From contig JABIWH010000039.1 of assembly GCA_018701215.1 (NCBI GenBank), positions 192,195 to 256,194 of the forward strand: a stretch of DNA of 64,000 nucleotides, written 5' to 3'. Both the position numbers and the translations under genes were made by a program. This stretch comes from Rhodospirillaceae bacterium. Its GTDB lineage: Bacteria; Pseudomonadota; Alphaproteobacteria; GCA-2731375. Positions 1 through 8,520 of this stretch are shown here, piece by piece (position 1 is the first letter of the stretch; the number at the start of each line of letters is the position of its first letter). The notes beneath the pieces were generated by a model. The model was not told the origin of the DNA and made no database searches. It saw only the letters and a list, made by a program, of their open reading frames with translations.

Positions 1-715
1 TTTTCAGGATCTCGGGGCGCAGTTGCACGTTGCCCGGCTTGTAAACCCCATGTACGTTGCCGAACGAGGCCGCGATGGAGAAATGCCCGATGGGGGAGAG
101 CAGGTTATAGGCCTGCAGCACTTCGTCTGGTTGGGTGTACAGCTTGGCATTGTCGGTGATGTCATCGTCGGAGCCGACGCCATCTTCCTCGCCCCCGGTG
201 ACGCCCAATTCGATCTCCAGGCTCATTTCCAGTGGCACGATCTTCTTTAAATATTCGGCGCAGGTGGACAGGTTGTCGTCCAGCGCTTCCTCGGACAGAT
301 CCAGCATGTGTGAGGAATACAGCGGCCGACCGTGCTTCTCGTAGTACTCGACCCCCGCCGCCACCAGACCGTCGATCCAGGGTAACAGTTTCCGATTGGC
401 ATGATCCGTGTGCAGCACCACGCAGACACCGTAATATTTCGCCAGCAGATGCACATGATTTGCCGCCGCCACGGCGCCTATCACCTTGGCCGCGTCACCA
501 TCGGCCATGCCCTGGCCGGCCATGAACTGCGCCCCGCCATTGGACAGCTGGACGATAATGTCGGACTCGTTCTTGGCGGCGGCTTCCATCACCGCGTTGA
601 TGGAGTTGCTGCCCACCACATTAACCGCCGGCAGGGCGTAACCCCCGTCCTTACAGCTTTGCAGCAGCTCTTGATATTTTTCGCCGTAGACGACGCCCGC
701 TTCCATTTTTGCCAT
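1..715 (-). CDS. fbaA: class II fructose-bisphosphate aldolase, N-terminal part
   Basis: Catalyses reversible cleavage of fructose 1,6-bisphosphate to DHAP and glyceraldehyde 3-phosphate in cytosolic glycolysis/gluconeogenesis. About 238 codons are visible; the C-terminus lies beyond the window start. The sequence follows the E. coli FbaA-type (class IIA) pattern throughout: ALPAVNVVGSNSINAV near the start, the catalytic/zinc segment VVLHTDHANRKLLPWIDGL with the HTDH motif, LYSSHMLDLSEE, the Glu-rich segment LEIELGVTGGEEDGVG, and AASFGNVHGVYKPGNV with a further zinc-ligand His. The start is ATG at 715 (MAKMEAG). It lies 64 bases downstream of the Mrp operon on the same strand and may be read through from it. 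The family call is firm; only the truncation is a limit. Confidence 0.93.
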   Translation of the reverse strand, partial: MAKMEAGVVYGEKYQELLQSCKDGGYALPAVNVVGSNSINAVMEAAAKNESDIIVQLSNGGAQFMAGQGMADGDAAKVIGAVAAANHVHLLAKYYGVCVVLHTDHANRKLLPWIDGLVAAGVEYYEKHGRPLYSSHMLDLSEEALDDNLSTCAEYLKKIVPLEMSLEIELGVTGGEEDGVGSDDDITDNAKLYTQPDEVLQAYNLLSPIGHFSIAASFGNVHGVYKPGNVQLRPEILK

Positions 716-779
716 GCTGGATATTTCCTTCGTATGATTACGCTTTTACGCTGCGGATGTTTGCCGGCAACACGAAAGC

Positions 780-2471
780 CTACTGATAGTAAAACACTAA
801 TGATAGGGCCAACAAGGCGGCGGCCCAAAGGACCATGCTGCCCGTTGGCCAGGTCCGCGCCAGCAAGCCGTGGGGCCCGTGGGTTTTGAAAATCCGCGCG
901 ATCAACTGACTTAAACGTTTGTCCGCATCCTCGAACGCGCCGGTGTGCGCCGTGGAGGTGCGGTCCACCACTTCGCGGGCCGCCAGGCGGAACAGTTTCC
1001 GGTAGAACCAATCGAAATCCAGGGTGATGGTCAGCGTTCGCTTCATGTAGGGCAACATGACAAAGAAGGCGAGGCCAGAGAACAGCAACAGCTGCAGCAT
1101 GGTGACCACGTGACCGGTGGTATAGGGCACGTAATCCACCGGATAGGGCAGGATCGCATACAGCGGGTCGGGATAGACGCCTAGGCCGATGCATAGGAAG
1201 GCGAAAATGCCCATGGAGATCTTCATGCTCAGGGGTGGTTCCGATGGCCGTTTGCCGGAGTCTTTCTGGAAAAAGACGTACCAGGGATACTTGATGCCGG
1301 CATGCAGGAAGACCCCCGCCGAGGCCGCCGCCAGGCCCATCCAGACCCAGAACATATGCTGGTTCGCCGCTCCCTGGGCGATCATGGATTTGGAGATGAA
1401 GCCCGAGGTGAACGGGAACGATGAAATCGCCAGGGCGCCGATAATGCCCATCAGGGCCGTGTACGGCATACATTTGAACAGCCCGCCCAGATCGGTACAG
1501 CGGCGCACACCGCCGGTCATCAGCAAGACGCTGCCCGCCGACATCAGTAACAAGGCCTTGTAGATGATGTGGGTGAAAGCATGCGCCGCGGCGCCGTTCA
1601 GGGTCAGCTCCGTGCCGATGCCGATGCCCACCACCATGAAGCCAACCTGGTTGATGATGGAGTAGGACAGAATCCGCCGCATGTCGTTTTCCAACAAAGC
1701 ATAGATGATGCCGTAAAAAATCATGTAGCTGCCAATGGGGATCAAAATCTCGGTGCCGGGAAAGCCGCGCAACAGCACATAAACAGCGGTCTTGGTGGTA
1801 AAGGCGGAAAGGAAGACCGTGCCCGACCAGGACGCCTCCGGGTAGGCATCGGGCAGCCAGGAGGAGAACGGCGGTGCCCCGGCGTTGACCAGGAAGCCGA
1901 TCAGGATCAACCAGGTCGCCACGTTATCAGTCTTCATGGGCCCGAATTCGATGGAGCCGGTCTGTGCCACCAGCCCGACAATGCCCGCCATCAACACCAC
2001 GCCGCCGAACAGATGCATGGTGATATAGCGCATGGACGCCTTGTAGGCGCCGTCCGTGCCGGCGGACCAGATCACGGCGGTGGAGGCCACGGCCATGATC
2101 TCCCAGAAAACAAACATGGTGATCATGTCGCCGGCAAAGGCCACGCCCACCGCACCGCCGGCATAGACAAAGGCGCTGGGCAGTTCCAGCTTGCTGCCCT
2201 GACCCAGGCTAAATAACGTGCCGGTAAAGGCCATGATGGTAAAGATCGTCGCGAACAGGCGGCTCAGGCGGTCGCCCTCTACAGGCGTTAGGGTGTATTC
2301 CATGAACCCAAGGGTCATGACATTGCCGTCGGGCACCAGCCAGACCGCCCACAGGGTCAACAGCGGCGCTGCCAATGCCACGGCCTGGCGCGCGATGCCG
2401 CCTAGGAACGGCAGCAAAAAGGCGCCCGCGAACAGGATCAGAGCTGGGGGGAATGCGACAGTATCAATCAC
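780..2471 (-). CDS. Mrp/NuoL-M-N-like proton-conducting antiporter subunit (third D-type subunit)
   Basis: A 563-residue polytopic membrane protein of the NADH-quinone oxidoreductase/Mrp antiporter family. Helices include a conserved acidic one (FVFWEIMAVAS) and two lysine-bearing ones (AFTTKTAVYVLL and HIIYKALLLMS), which in this family form the ion channel and inter-subunit charge relay. It is longer than the two MnhD paralogues upstream (488 and 496), with a C-terminal extension that includes a soluble stretch (about residues 490-535) and a final helix. It overlaps the preceding 81-residue gene by 8 bases and is last in the antiporter operon. Because no MrpA is present, it may supply part of the MrpA N-terminal (NuoL-like) function; that role is inferred. 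Confidence 0.85.
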   Translation of the reverse strand: MIDTVAFPPALILFAGAFLLPFLGGIARQAVALAAPLLTLWAVWLVPDGNVMTLGFMEYTLTPVEGDRLSRLFATIFTIMAFTGTLFSLGQGSKLELPSAFVYAGGAVGVAFAGDMITMFVFWEIMAVASTAVIWSAGTDGAYKASMRYITMHLFGGVVLMAGIVGLVAQTGSIEFGPMKTDNVATWLILIGFLVNAGAPPFSSWLPDAYPEASWSGTVFLSAFTTKTAVYVLLRGFPGTEILIPIGSYMIFYGIIYALLENDMRRILSYSIINQVGFMVVGIGIGTELTLNGAAAHAFTHIIYKALLLMSAGSVLLMTGGVRRCTDLGGLFKCMPYTALMGIIGALAISSFPFTSGFISKSMIAQGAANQHMFWVWMGLAAASAGVFLHAGIKYPWYVFFQKDSGKRPSEPPLSMKISMGIFAFLCIGLGVYPDPLYAILPYPVDYVPYTTGHVVTMLQLLLFSGLAFFVMLPYMKRTLTITLDFDWFYRKLFRLAAREVVDRTSTAHTGAFEDADKRLSQLIARIFKTHGPHGLLARTWPTGSMVLWAAALLALSLVFYYQ

Positions 2472-2709
2472 GGTCGTAATAATCCTCCCCGCGTTTCAGA
2501 TAGACGCCCAGCAGTTTGGCGCCCAGCACCATTGCCACGCACGATAGGAAACCAAACAGGGCGTTAAAGGCGAACCAGCCGTCGATGACGAAATAGGCGT
2601 GCGGGTGATAGGTGAACTCCGCCAGGACCAACAAGGCCAGCAGTACCCAGCCGCCGCGCCACAGCTTGGTGATATTCTCGGGGCGTTCCAGCCAGTGTTT
2701 ATCGTCCAT
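2464..2709 (-). CDS. small two-helix membrane protein of the Mrp operon
   Basis: An 81-residue protein with two predicted transmembrane segments, VLLALLVLAEFTYH (about 20-33) and a second covering FNALFGFLSCVAMVLGAKLLG (about 48-68), and a basic/acidic tail ending GEDYYDRD. It sits between two D-type antiporter genes, 14 bases after the upstream one and overlapping the downstream one by 8 bases, so it is almost certainly co-translated with the complex. I do not recognise it as any of MrpA-G. A structural accessory subunit of the antiporter is the natural inference from position and topology; no function is shown by motifs. Confidence 0.7.
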   Translation of the reverse strand: MDDKHWLERPENITKLWRGGWVLLALLVLAEFTYHPHAYFVIDGWFAFNALFGFLSCVAMVLGAKLLGVYLKRGEDYYDRD

Positions 2710-2723
2710 CGCTACTCCCCTCC

Positions 2724-4190
2724 TTATTGGTTGACCAGAAGTCTGGCCAGCTCCAGCGCCGGGCCGGGAAACAGGAACAACAGAATGGTGCCCGCGCCCG
2801 TGGTCACCAGGGCCAGGACGATGGGCAGGGGCGCTTCGCCATGTACATGCGCGTGGCTATCGGTAATTTCCGGTTTTAGGAACGCGGCGTAAATGATGGG
2901 CAGGAAATAGGCCGCATTCAATAGTGTGGAGCCGATAATCACCGCCACCGCGAACCATTGTTCAACCTCCAAAGCGCCTAGCAGCATGTACCACTTTGAT
3001 AGGAAGCCGGCGGCGGGCGGCAGGCCGATCATGGACAAGGCGCCAATGGCGAAGGCGCCCATGGTCCAGGGCATGCGTTTGCCGATGCCGTCCAGTTCCG
3101 AAACCTTGGTCTTGTGGGCGGCTGTGTAAATGGCGCCCGCCGCCATGAACAAGGTGATCTTACCGAACGCATGCACCGCTATATGCAGGGCTGCGCCCAT
3201 GGTCGAGATCGGCGACAGGATCAAAGCGGCCAGGATGACATAACTCAGCTGGCTTACCGTGGAATAGGCCAACCGGCGTTTCAGGTTGTCTTGTCGCAGG
3301 GCGATGATGGAGGCAGTCAAAATGGTAAAGCCAGCCAGATACAGCGCGACGTCCGCCATCGCCAGTTCACGCAGATAATCCATGCCAAAGATGTAAACGG
3401 AAACCTTGACCACGGTGAAGACGCCGGCCTTGACCACGGCGACCGCATGCAACAGGGCGCTGACCGGGGTCGGCGCCACCATGGCCGCCGGTAGCCAGCG
3501 GTGCATGGGCATCAATGCCGCCTTGCCGATACCATAGAGGAACAGCAGCAACAAGATGCCGCCGATGACCGGTTCCACCTTGCCGGCCATGATGCCGCCC
3601 GGTGTGAAGGTGACGCTGCCCGTCAGCACCCAGGTGGCGATGATCGCGGGCAATAACAGCACCACGGAACTGCCCAGCAGAATGCCCAGATAAGTACGGC
3701 CCGCCGCCCGCGCCTCGTCATTCTTGTGATGGGTCACCAACGGATAGGTCGACAGCGTCAGGGCTTCATAACAGATGAACAGAGTGAACAGGTTCTCGGC
3801 AAACGCCAGCGCCACGGTGGCCGCGATAGCGATGGCGAAGCAGACATAGAACCGCGTCTGGCGCGGTTCATTGTTGCCGCGCATGTAGCCGATGGAAAAG
3901 ACCGAGCTGACAATCCACAAAAACGATGCGACGCAGGCGAAGATCATGCCCAACGGCTCCACCGCGAAGGCAATATTCAGGCCGGGAATGGGCGCGGCGA
4001 GATCCAGGCGTACGGGCAGTCCGGCCAGGACCAGGGGCAGGATCGCCAGCACCACCAACAACAACGCCACGGCGGTGATCAAGGTAATCGTCTCACGCTG
4101 GTTCGGCGATTTACCCACGAACCAGATCGACAGCGCCGCGAACAGCGGCAGGCCGATGGCCAGCATGATCAAACTGCCCCCCGTCACCAT
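2724..4190 (-). CDS. mnhD: Mrp cation/proton antiporter subunit D paralogue
   Basis: A 488-residue polytopic protein of the MnhD/MrpD family, a proton-conducting subunit of the multi-subunit monovalent cation/H+ antiporter in the inner membrane. Hallmarks are the acidic helix FICYEALTLSTYPLVT, the lysine helix HAVAVVKAGVFTVVK preceded by PMHRWLPAAMVAPTPVSALL, and HAFGKITLFMAAGAIY. ATG at 4190 overlaps the end of the preceding D gene by 7 bases, with GGGGA as ribosome binding site inside that gene. It is the second of three NuoL/M/N-like subunits in the operon. The partner ion (Na+ or K+) cannot be decided from sequence. Confidence 0.9.
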   Translation of the reverse strand: MVTGGSLIMLAIGLPLFAALSIWFVGKSPNQRETITLITAVALLLVVLAILPLVLAGLPVRLDLAAPIPGLNIAFAVEPLGMIFACVASFLWIVSSVFSIGYMRGNNEPRQTRFYVCFAIAIAATVALAFAENLFTLFICYEALTLSTYPLVTHHKNDEARAAGRTYLGILLGSSVVLLLPAIIATWVLTGSVTFTPGGIMAGKVEPVIGGILLLLFLYGIGKAALMPMHRWLPAAMVAPTPVSALLHAVAVVKAGVFTVVKVSVYIFGMDYLRELAMADVALYLAGFTILTASIIALRQDNLKRRLAYSTVSQLSYVILAALILSPISTMGAALHIAVHAFGKITLFMAAGAIYTAAHKTKVSELDGIGKRMPWTMGAFAIGALSMIGLPPAAGFLSKWYMLLGALEVEQWFAVAVIIGSTLLNAAYFLPIIYAAFLKPEITDSHAHVHGEAPLPIVLALVTTGAGTILLFLFPGPALELARLLVNQ

Positions 4191-5674
4191 ATCTGTCCCC
4201 GCATGAGCAATTCGGCGGCGTGTTCCGCCATGGCCACGGGCACGCGGGTATCAATGCCGAAATAGATGTTTGCCCCGGCCAACAACAGGGTCGGCAACAG
4301 CATGGACAACGGCGCCTCGGTCACGGCCGCGTTGTTGGGGCTGGGTTCCTTGAAATACAGCGCCTCCACCAGGCGCCAAACATAGACCAGGGCCAGCATG
4401 GAACTAAGCGCGATCAGAATGACCAGCCACCACAGGTTTGATTGCAAGGCCGCCTGCACCAGATACCATTTCGAGATAAAACCGGCGGTCAGGGGCACGC
4501 CCAGCAGGCTCAAGCCGCCGGCGACGATGGCGGTCATGGTCCAGGGCATCTGCCGGCCCAGCCCCGCCATGGCGTCGATCCGGGTGGAGGAGATGCGGTA
4601 AAAGATGCAGCCCATGGCACAGAACAGCGCCGCCTTCATCAGGCCGTGATTGAAGATGTGGATCAGGGCGGCGGTCACGCCGGCGGAGGAAGCCAGCGAA
4701 ATCGCCAGGGTGATGTAGCCGATCTGCGCCACCGAGGAATAGGCCAGCATGCGTTTGATATCGCGCTGAAAGATCGCGCTGAACGAACCGGCGAACATCG
4801 CCAGCACAGCCGGCACCAACAAAACCCAATGCAGGGGCAGGTTCCCGAAGGCGTACTTGGCGCCAAAAATGGTAAAGGTAAAACGCAGCAGCACATACAG
4901 CGATACCTTGGTCGCGGTTGCCGCCATGAAGGCTGAAACGCCCGACGGGGCATAGGCATAGGCATTGGGCAGCCACAGATGCATGGGAAACAGCGCCGCT
5001 TTCAAGGCCAGGCCAACAGTGATAAAGGCGAATGCCGCCAGCACCGGGCGGCTGTCCTGAATGCCGGGTATGCGGGTTTGTAAATCCGCCATGTTCAAGG
5101 TGCCGGTCATCATATACAGCAGCCCGACGCCGATCAGGAAGAAGGTCGCGCCAATAGTCCCCATGACCAGATATTGAAAGGCCGCCGTCAGCGCCTTGCG
5201 CTGCCCGCCCATGGCGATCAAGGCATAGCTGGAGAGTGACGAAATCTCCAGAAAGACAAAGACGTTGAAGGCATCGCCGGTGATTGCGATGCCCAGCAAC
5301 CCGGTCAGGCACAAGATGTACATGCAATAGTACAAATGGCCGCGTCCGGGCCGGATTTCCTTGGCCACGCTGGCCGGGCTGTAGATCAGCACCATGGTGG
5401 CGATGGACGAGACCAGCAGCAGGATAAAGGCATTGGCGGTATCGACCACATATTCGATACCCCATGGCGGGGCCCAGCCGCCCATCTGATAGCTGATGAC
5501 GCCATTGTGGTAGGTCAAATAGGCCAGGGCCATGGCTGTCGCCGTGGCGGCGGATGATGCCGCCAGGGCAATGATCCAGGCCAGCCCCGTGCGGCCCGCC
5601 AACAAGCACAAAGGTGCCGCGAACAATGGGATGACGACCTGCAAGGCCGGTAGATGCGGGATTAAGTTACTCAC
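4184..5674 (-). CDS. mnhD: Mrp cation/proton antiporter subunit D
   Basis: A 496-residue polytopic membrane protein, the first of the D-type subunits. It has the canonical acidic helix (FVFLEISSLSSYALIA), lysine helices (AATATKVSLYVLLRF and HGLMKAALFCAMG) and the LFPMHLWLPNAYAYAPSGV loop typical of MrpD/NuoN-like antiporter subunits. The start is GTG at 5674, overlapping the TGA of the C subunit (GTGA), which implies translational coupling. It follows the B and C subunits as mrpD does in canonical operons, so of the three paralogues this is the best match for true MrpD. Confidence 0.92.
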   Translation of the reverse strand: MSNLIPHLPALQVVIPLFAAPLCLLAGRTGLAWIIALAASSAATATAMALAYLTYHNGVISYQMGGWAPPWGIEYVVDTANAFILLLVSSIATMVLIYSPASVAKEIRPGRGHLYYCMYILCLTGLLGIAITGDAFNVFVFLEISSLSSYALIAMGGQRKALTAAFQYLVMGTIGATFFLIGVGLLYMMTGTLNMADLQTRIPGIQDSRPVLAAFAFITVGLALKAALFPMHLWLPNAYAYAPSGVSAFMAATATKVSLYVLLRFTFTIFGAKYAFGNLPLHWVLLVPAVLAMFAGSFSAIFQRDIKRMLAYSSVAQIGYITLAISLASSAGVTAALIHIFNHGLMKAALFCAMGCIFYRISSTRIDAMAGLGRQMPWTMTAIVAGGLSLLGVPLTAGFISKWYLVQAALQSNLWWLVILIALSSMLALVYVWRLVEALYFKEPSPNNAAVTEAPLSMLLPTLLLAGANIYFGIDTRVPVAMAEHAAELLMRGQIW

Positions 5675-6030
5675 ATCTCACCATCCAGCAAATTCAGCTC
5701 GTCTTCCTCGATCGTGCCGTAACTTTCCTTGATCCGCACCACCAGGGCCAGGCCCAGGGCGGTGGTGGCGACGCCGACCACGATGGCGGTCAGGATCAGC
5801 ACATGGGGGATCGGGTTGGAATAAACCGTAAATCTGTCGTCCAGGATCGGCGCCGTGCCGCCCGCGACCTTGCCCATGGTGATGTACAGCAGGAACACCG
5901 AGGTCTGGAAGATATTCAGGCCCACCAGTTTCTTGACCAGATTGCCGCGCGCCACCACCGTGTACAGGCCGATCATCATCAACAGGATGGCGATCCAGTA
6001 ATTGTAATGATCCAGAATGACTTGCAGCAT
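5671..6030 (-). CDS. mnhC: Mrp antiporter subunit C (NuoK-like)
   Basis: A 119-residue protein with three transmembrane helices, homologous to NuoK and MrpC. Visible family features are LLMMIGLYTVVARGNLVKKLVGLNIFQ in the first two helices, and HVLILTAIVVGVATTALGLALVV in the third, which follows NPIPH, the conserved PLPQALVLTAIVI-type segment of MrpC. The start codon directly abuts the stop of the B subunit, and the gene overlaps the following D subunit by four bases. It forms the small proton-channel module that contacts the D subunit. Confidence 0.93.
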   Translation of the reverse strand: MLQVILDHYNYWIAILLMMIGLYTVVARGNLVKKLVGLNIFQTSVFLLYITMGKVAGGTAPILDDRFTVYSNPIPHVLILTAIVVGVATTALGLALVVRIKESYGTIEEDELNLLDGEM

Positions 6031-6447
6031 CTAACGATCCCGTCCCGCGAAAAGGAAAAAGATCGTGATCATCGCCGCCGCGACAGTGGTGCCGACACCG
6101 AATTCAATAATCATGATGCCCAGATGCTGCCCCGCCACGGGATCCTTGCTCAGGGCGCCGTAGTCAAGGAAGTTGGCGCCCTTGAACAGTCCCATATAGC
6201 CAGTGCCGGCATAGATCAGCACGCCGGCGGCGACCAGCTTGGTAACCACAGCGGGCGGCGCCACCTTGCGGGCGTTCTCCAGACCGAAAATCAGGCCGTA
6301 CAGAATAAATGCTGAAGCCATGATCACGCCGGCCTGAAAGCCGCCGCCCGGCCCGAAATCGCCGTGGAACTGCACATACAAGGCGAACAGCATGATGAAC
6401 GGGATCAACAGCTTGGAGATAATGCGCAGGACGCGGTGATGCCTCAT
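6031..6447 (-). CDS. mnhB: Mrp antiporter subunit B (MnhB domain)
   Basis: A 138-residue integral membrane protein of the MnhB family. The diagnostic loop HGDFGPGGGFQAGVIMASAFILYGL is clear, as is the C-terminal EFGVGTTVAAAMITIFF. About four helices are predicted. It overlaps the upstream DUF4040 gene by four bases (ATGA) and ends immediately before the C subunit. In the complex, MrpB-type subunits extend the ion channel formed with the MrpA C-terminal part, here represented by the separate DUF4040 protein. Confidence 0.92.
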   Translation of the reverse strand: MRHHRVLRIISKLLIPFIMLFALYVQFHGDFGPGGGFQAGVIMASAFILYGLIFGLENARKVAPPAVVTKLVAAGVLIYAGTGYMGLFKGANFLDYGALSKDPVAGQHLGIMIIEFGVGTTVAAAMITIFFLFAGRDR

Positions 6448-7049
6448 GCCGTATCCCCGTTGCCATCGGAATCAGCATCGTCAACCGCATCATCGGCCGG
6501 CTCGTTCTTGATGCCGGCATCATCGCCCTTGCGCCCGCCGATCAACAGCATCACCGCCACGGCGGCGGTGAAAATCACCGTTACCTCGCCCAAGGTGTCA
6601 TAGCCGCGGTAGCTGGCCAGCACCGATGTGACCACGTTGGGCAGGCCGACTTCGGCGAAACTTTCGTTGAGATAACGGGGTGCGACGTGCAGGTTGACCG
6701 GCGCGTTGGCAGCGCCAAAGGCCGGCATATCGAAGGTGGCATAGATCAGGGCGGCGCCGGTCAGAACGACCACCGCCATGGGCAACCACATCGTGTGGCT
6801 GGGCGCGCGTTCGCGTTCGCCGGTCAGGGCCAAGACCGCGATCATCAGCACGGTGGAGATGCCGGCGCCCACCGCGGCCTCGGTAAAGGCCACGTCGACC
6901 GCATCCAGGGCGACGAACATGGAAGCCGCCAACAGGCTGTAGATACCCGACAGCATGACCACGGCAAACAGGCTGCGCAGGCGCAATATGGCCAGCGCCG
7001 TGGCGCCCATGAAGGTCAGCAGGGCGATATCGATCAGGGTAATGATCAT
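6444..7049 (-). CDS. DUF4040/MbhE-type subunit equivalent to the MrpA C-terminus
   Basis: A 201-residue membrane protein. The N-terminal half has the DUF4040 (MbhD-like) signature DVAFTEAAVGAGISTVLMIAVL. The C-terminal part has the MbhE-like signature NVVTSVLASYRGYDTLGE, both normally found in the C-terminal section of MrpA. The tail after the last helix (about residue 170 on) is acidic and low-complexity, rich in Asp. This shows the MrpA C-terminal part encoded as a separate gene, as in the antiporter modules of archaeal membrane-bound hydrogenases (family knowledge). It overlaps both neighbours by four bases. Confidence 0.88.
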   Translation of the reverse strand: MIITLIDIALLTFMGATALAILRLRSLFAVVMLSGIYSLLAASMFVALDAVDVAFTEAAVGAGISTVLMIAVLALTGERERAPSHTMWLPMAVVVLTGAALIYATFDMPAFGAANAPVNLHVAPRYLNESFAEVGLPNVVTSVLASYRGYDTLGEVTVIFTAAVAVMLLIGGRKGDDAGIKNEPADDAVDDADSDGNGDTA

Positions 7050-7408
7050 GCGGCCCCGTCCTTATTGCCGCCGTCATTTTCGTCAGCCAGTTTCTTGGCC
7101 TCTTCCGGCGCCTGCCAGGGCCGCAGGCCCGCCGCCAAGGCAGCGCGCGCGGTGGCGTGGCCCGAGGTTGGGGAGGTGAACATCAAAAACACCGCGATCA
7201 TGAGCAATTTTATGCCCACCATGAAGGCCTCCGACTGCAACAGCAGGCCCAGCAGGATCAGACCCGCGCCCATGGTGTCGGTCAGGCCGGCGGGATGCAG
7301 GCGGCTGTAAAAATCCGGCAGGCGCCACATTCCGAAGGCGCCGATGATGACAAAGGCCGAGCCGCCGATCAGCAAAAACCAACTCAAAATATCCAAAATT
7401 ACGGCCAT
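7046..7408 (-). CDS. mnhG: Mrp antiporter subunit G
   Basis: A 120-residue protein of the MnhG/PhaG family: three hydrophobic segments with the diagnostic loop FGMWRLPDFYSRLHPAGLTDTMG and then GLILLGLLLQSE. The C-terminal tail (about residues 90-120) is soluble and charged. It starts with ATG at 7408, three bases after the F subunit, and overlaps the DUF4040 gene by four bases. It is a peripheral stabilising subunit of the antiporter. Confidence 0.93.
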   Translation of the reverse strand: MAVILDILSWFLLIGGSAFVIIGAFGMWRLPDFYSRLHPAGLTDTMGAGLILLGLLLQSEAFMVGIKLLMIAVFLMFTSPTSGHATARAALAAGLRPWQAPEEAKKLADENDGGNKDGAA

Positions 7409-7410
7409 GA

Positions 7411-7704
7411 TCAGCGATCCCCGCCATCGCCGGCCCCAGCTTCGCCGGAATGCGCCACGTCGCCATACTTGACGTATTTAAGAACCGCCACCACACCAAT
7501 GAAATTGATCAGGGCGTAAACGATGGCGATATCGAGAAAATCCGGCCTGCCGGTAAGAAAGCCCAATACCGCGATCAGCAAGACCGTCTTGGTGCCCACT
7601 GAATTCACCGCCAGAATACGATCGAACACCGTCGGGCCCATGAAGGCGCGGGCCAGGGCTATTCCCAGGGCGATTAGCACGGCGAAGGCGGTGACCGCGA
7701 ACAT
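7411..7704 (-). CDS. mnhF: Mrp antiporter subunit F
   Basis: A 97-residue MnhF/PhaF family protein with three helices. The family motif GPTVFDRILAVNSVGTKTVLLIA is present, followed by PDFLDIAIVYALINFIGVVAVLKY. It shares one base with the E subunit and precedes G by two bases. Length and motif order are normal for the family. Confidence 0.93.
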   Translation of the reverse strand: MFAVTAFAVLIALGIALARAFMGPTVFDRILAVNSVGTKTVLLIAVLGFLTGRPDFLDIAIVYALINFIGVVAVLKYVKYGDVAHSGEAGAGDGGDR

Positions 7705-8243
7705 CAGTTCAACCCCTCCACCTTTGTCACCCGTTTATCCATCTCGCCTTCCAAAACGCCGTCGGCCGCACCTTCGTGAAGGGCATGGACCAGGATTACG
7801 CCTGGGTCCAGGTCCACCGATACCGTACCCGGCGTCAGGGTAATGGAATTGGCATAAATCGTCTGGCCCAGATCGGTTTTCTGGCTGACCGGCGCATTGA
7901 ACAGACTAGGCGAAATGGGCAGGGAAGGGTCGATGACCCGCTTCGCCACATCCAAATTCGCTTTAACGATCTCCCACAACAGCCATGGCAGATAGCGCAG
8001 GACGGCCCAGGTGATATGCAACGGCACGCCTTCGTGGTCGATCAGGTCCATGCGCATGGCAATCCAAACGCAGAACAGGATGGAGACGGCGCCGAGGCTC
8101 AACAGCAGAATTTGAAAATAGCCTGACAACAACAGCCAGCATAGCGCCAGGGCAAGGCATAGCCCCACGCCATGGATCACCGGGCGGTAGCCTGATCCGC
8201 CTCCACCTTCGCCTGCGCCGCCGTCGTTACCTAACTCTGCCAC
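7704..8243 (-). CDS. mnhE: Mrp antiporter subunit E
   Basis: A 179-residue MnhE/PhaE protein and the first gene of the operon. Two N-terminal helices (about 28-55) precede the conserved cytoplasmic part: PWLLWEIVKANLDVAKRVIDPSLPI, ANSITLTPGTVSVDLD and ILVHAL. The N-terminus has an unusual Gly/Glu-rich stretch (about residues 5-18). The start is GTG at 8243 with AGGA just upstream. The 277 bases before the cold-shock gene must hold the operon promoter on this strand; I see no convincing boxes. Confidence 0.92.
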   Translation of the reverse strand: MAELGNDGGAGEGGGGSGYRPVIHGVGLCLALALCWLLLSGYFQILLLSLGAVSILFCVWIAMRMDLIDHEGVPLHITWAVLRYLPWLLWEIVKANLDVAKRVIDPSLPISPSLFNAPVSQKTDLGQTIYANSITLTPGTVSVDLDPGVILVHALHEGAADGVLEGEMDKRVTKVEGLN

Positions 8244-8413
8244 CGTGATCCTGTTCCGAACCAGATTCGAAGTTTCGAGAGGTTAGTATGCCCCACCCCC
8301 ACAAGGCCAGCGGAAAGCGCGTTTTCGTGGTCTTAAGATTGGAATTATGGCGAAAATCATGTCGATTTACCGTCTATTTCTGAAAAAATTTTATGTTTGC
8401 AAATGATAAGGAC

Positions 8414-8443
8414 TTGTTTGTTGTGCAGGTCGAAATATGTTAA
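8414..8443 (+). promoter_or_regulatory. possible sigma-70-like promoter of the cold-shock gene
   Basis: In the AT-rich gap between the antiporter operon and the cold-shock gene, TTGTTT (8414-8419) and TGTTAA (8438-8443) are separated by 18 bases. Transcription from here would give a leader of about 70 bases before ATG 8521. The match is loose and AT-rich DNA makes chance hits likely. Confidence 0.22.
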
Positions 8444-8520
8444 GGTTAGGTTAACTCGTAATTGCAAAGTGAGTAGTCGGCTTGTTATGGGGCGAGTGCT
8501 CGCAAGGGGAAGCGAGTAAA

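Noticed and set aside
589..1473. Long open frame inside the third D-type antiporter gene
   Set aside because: Same strand but another frame of a strongly conserved membrane gene; composition is Gly/Arg/His-rich with no family, typical of GC-rich shadow frames.
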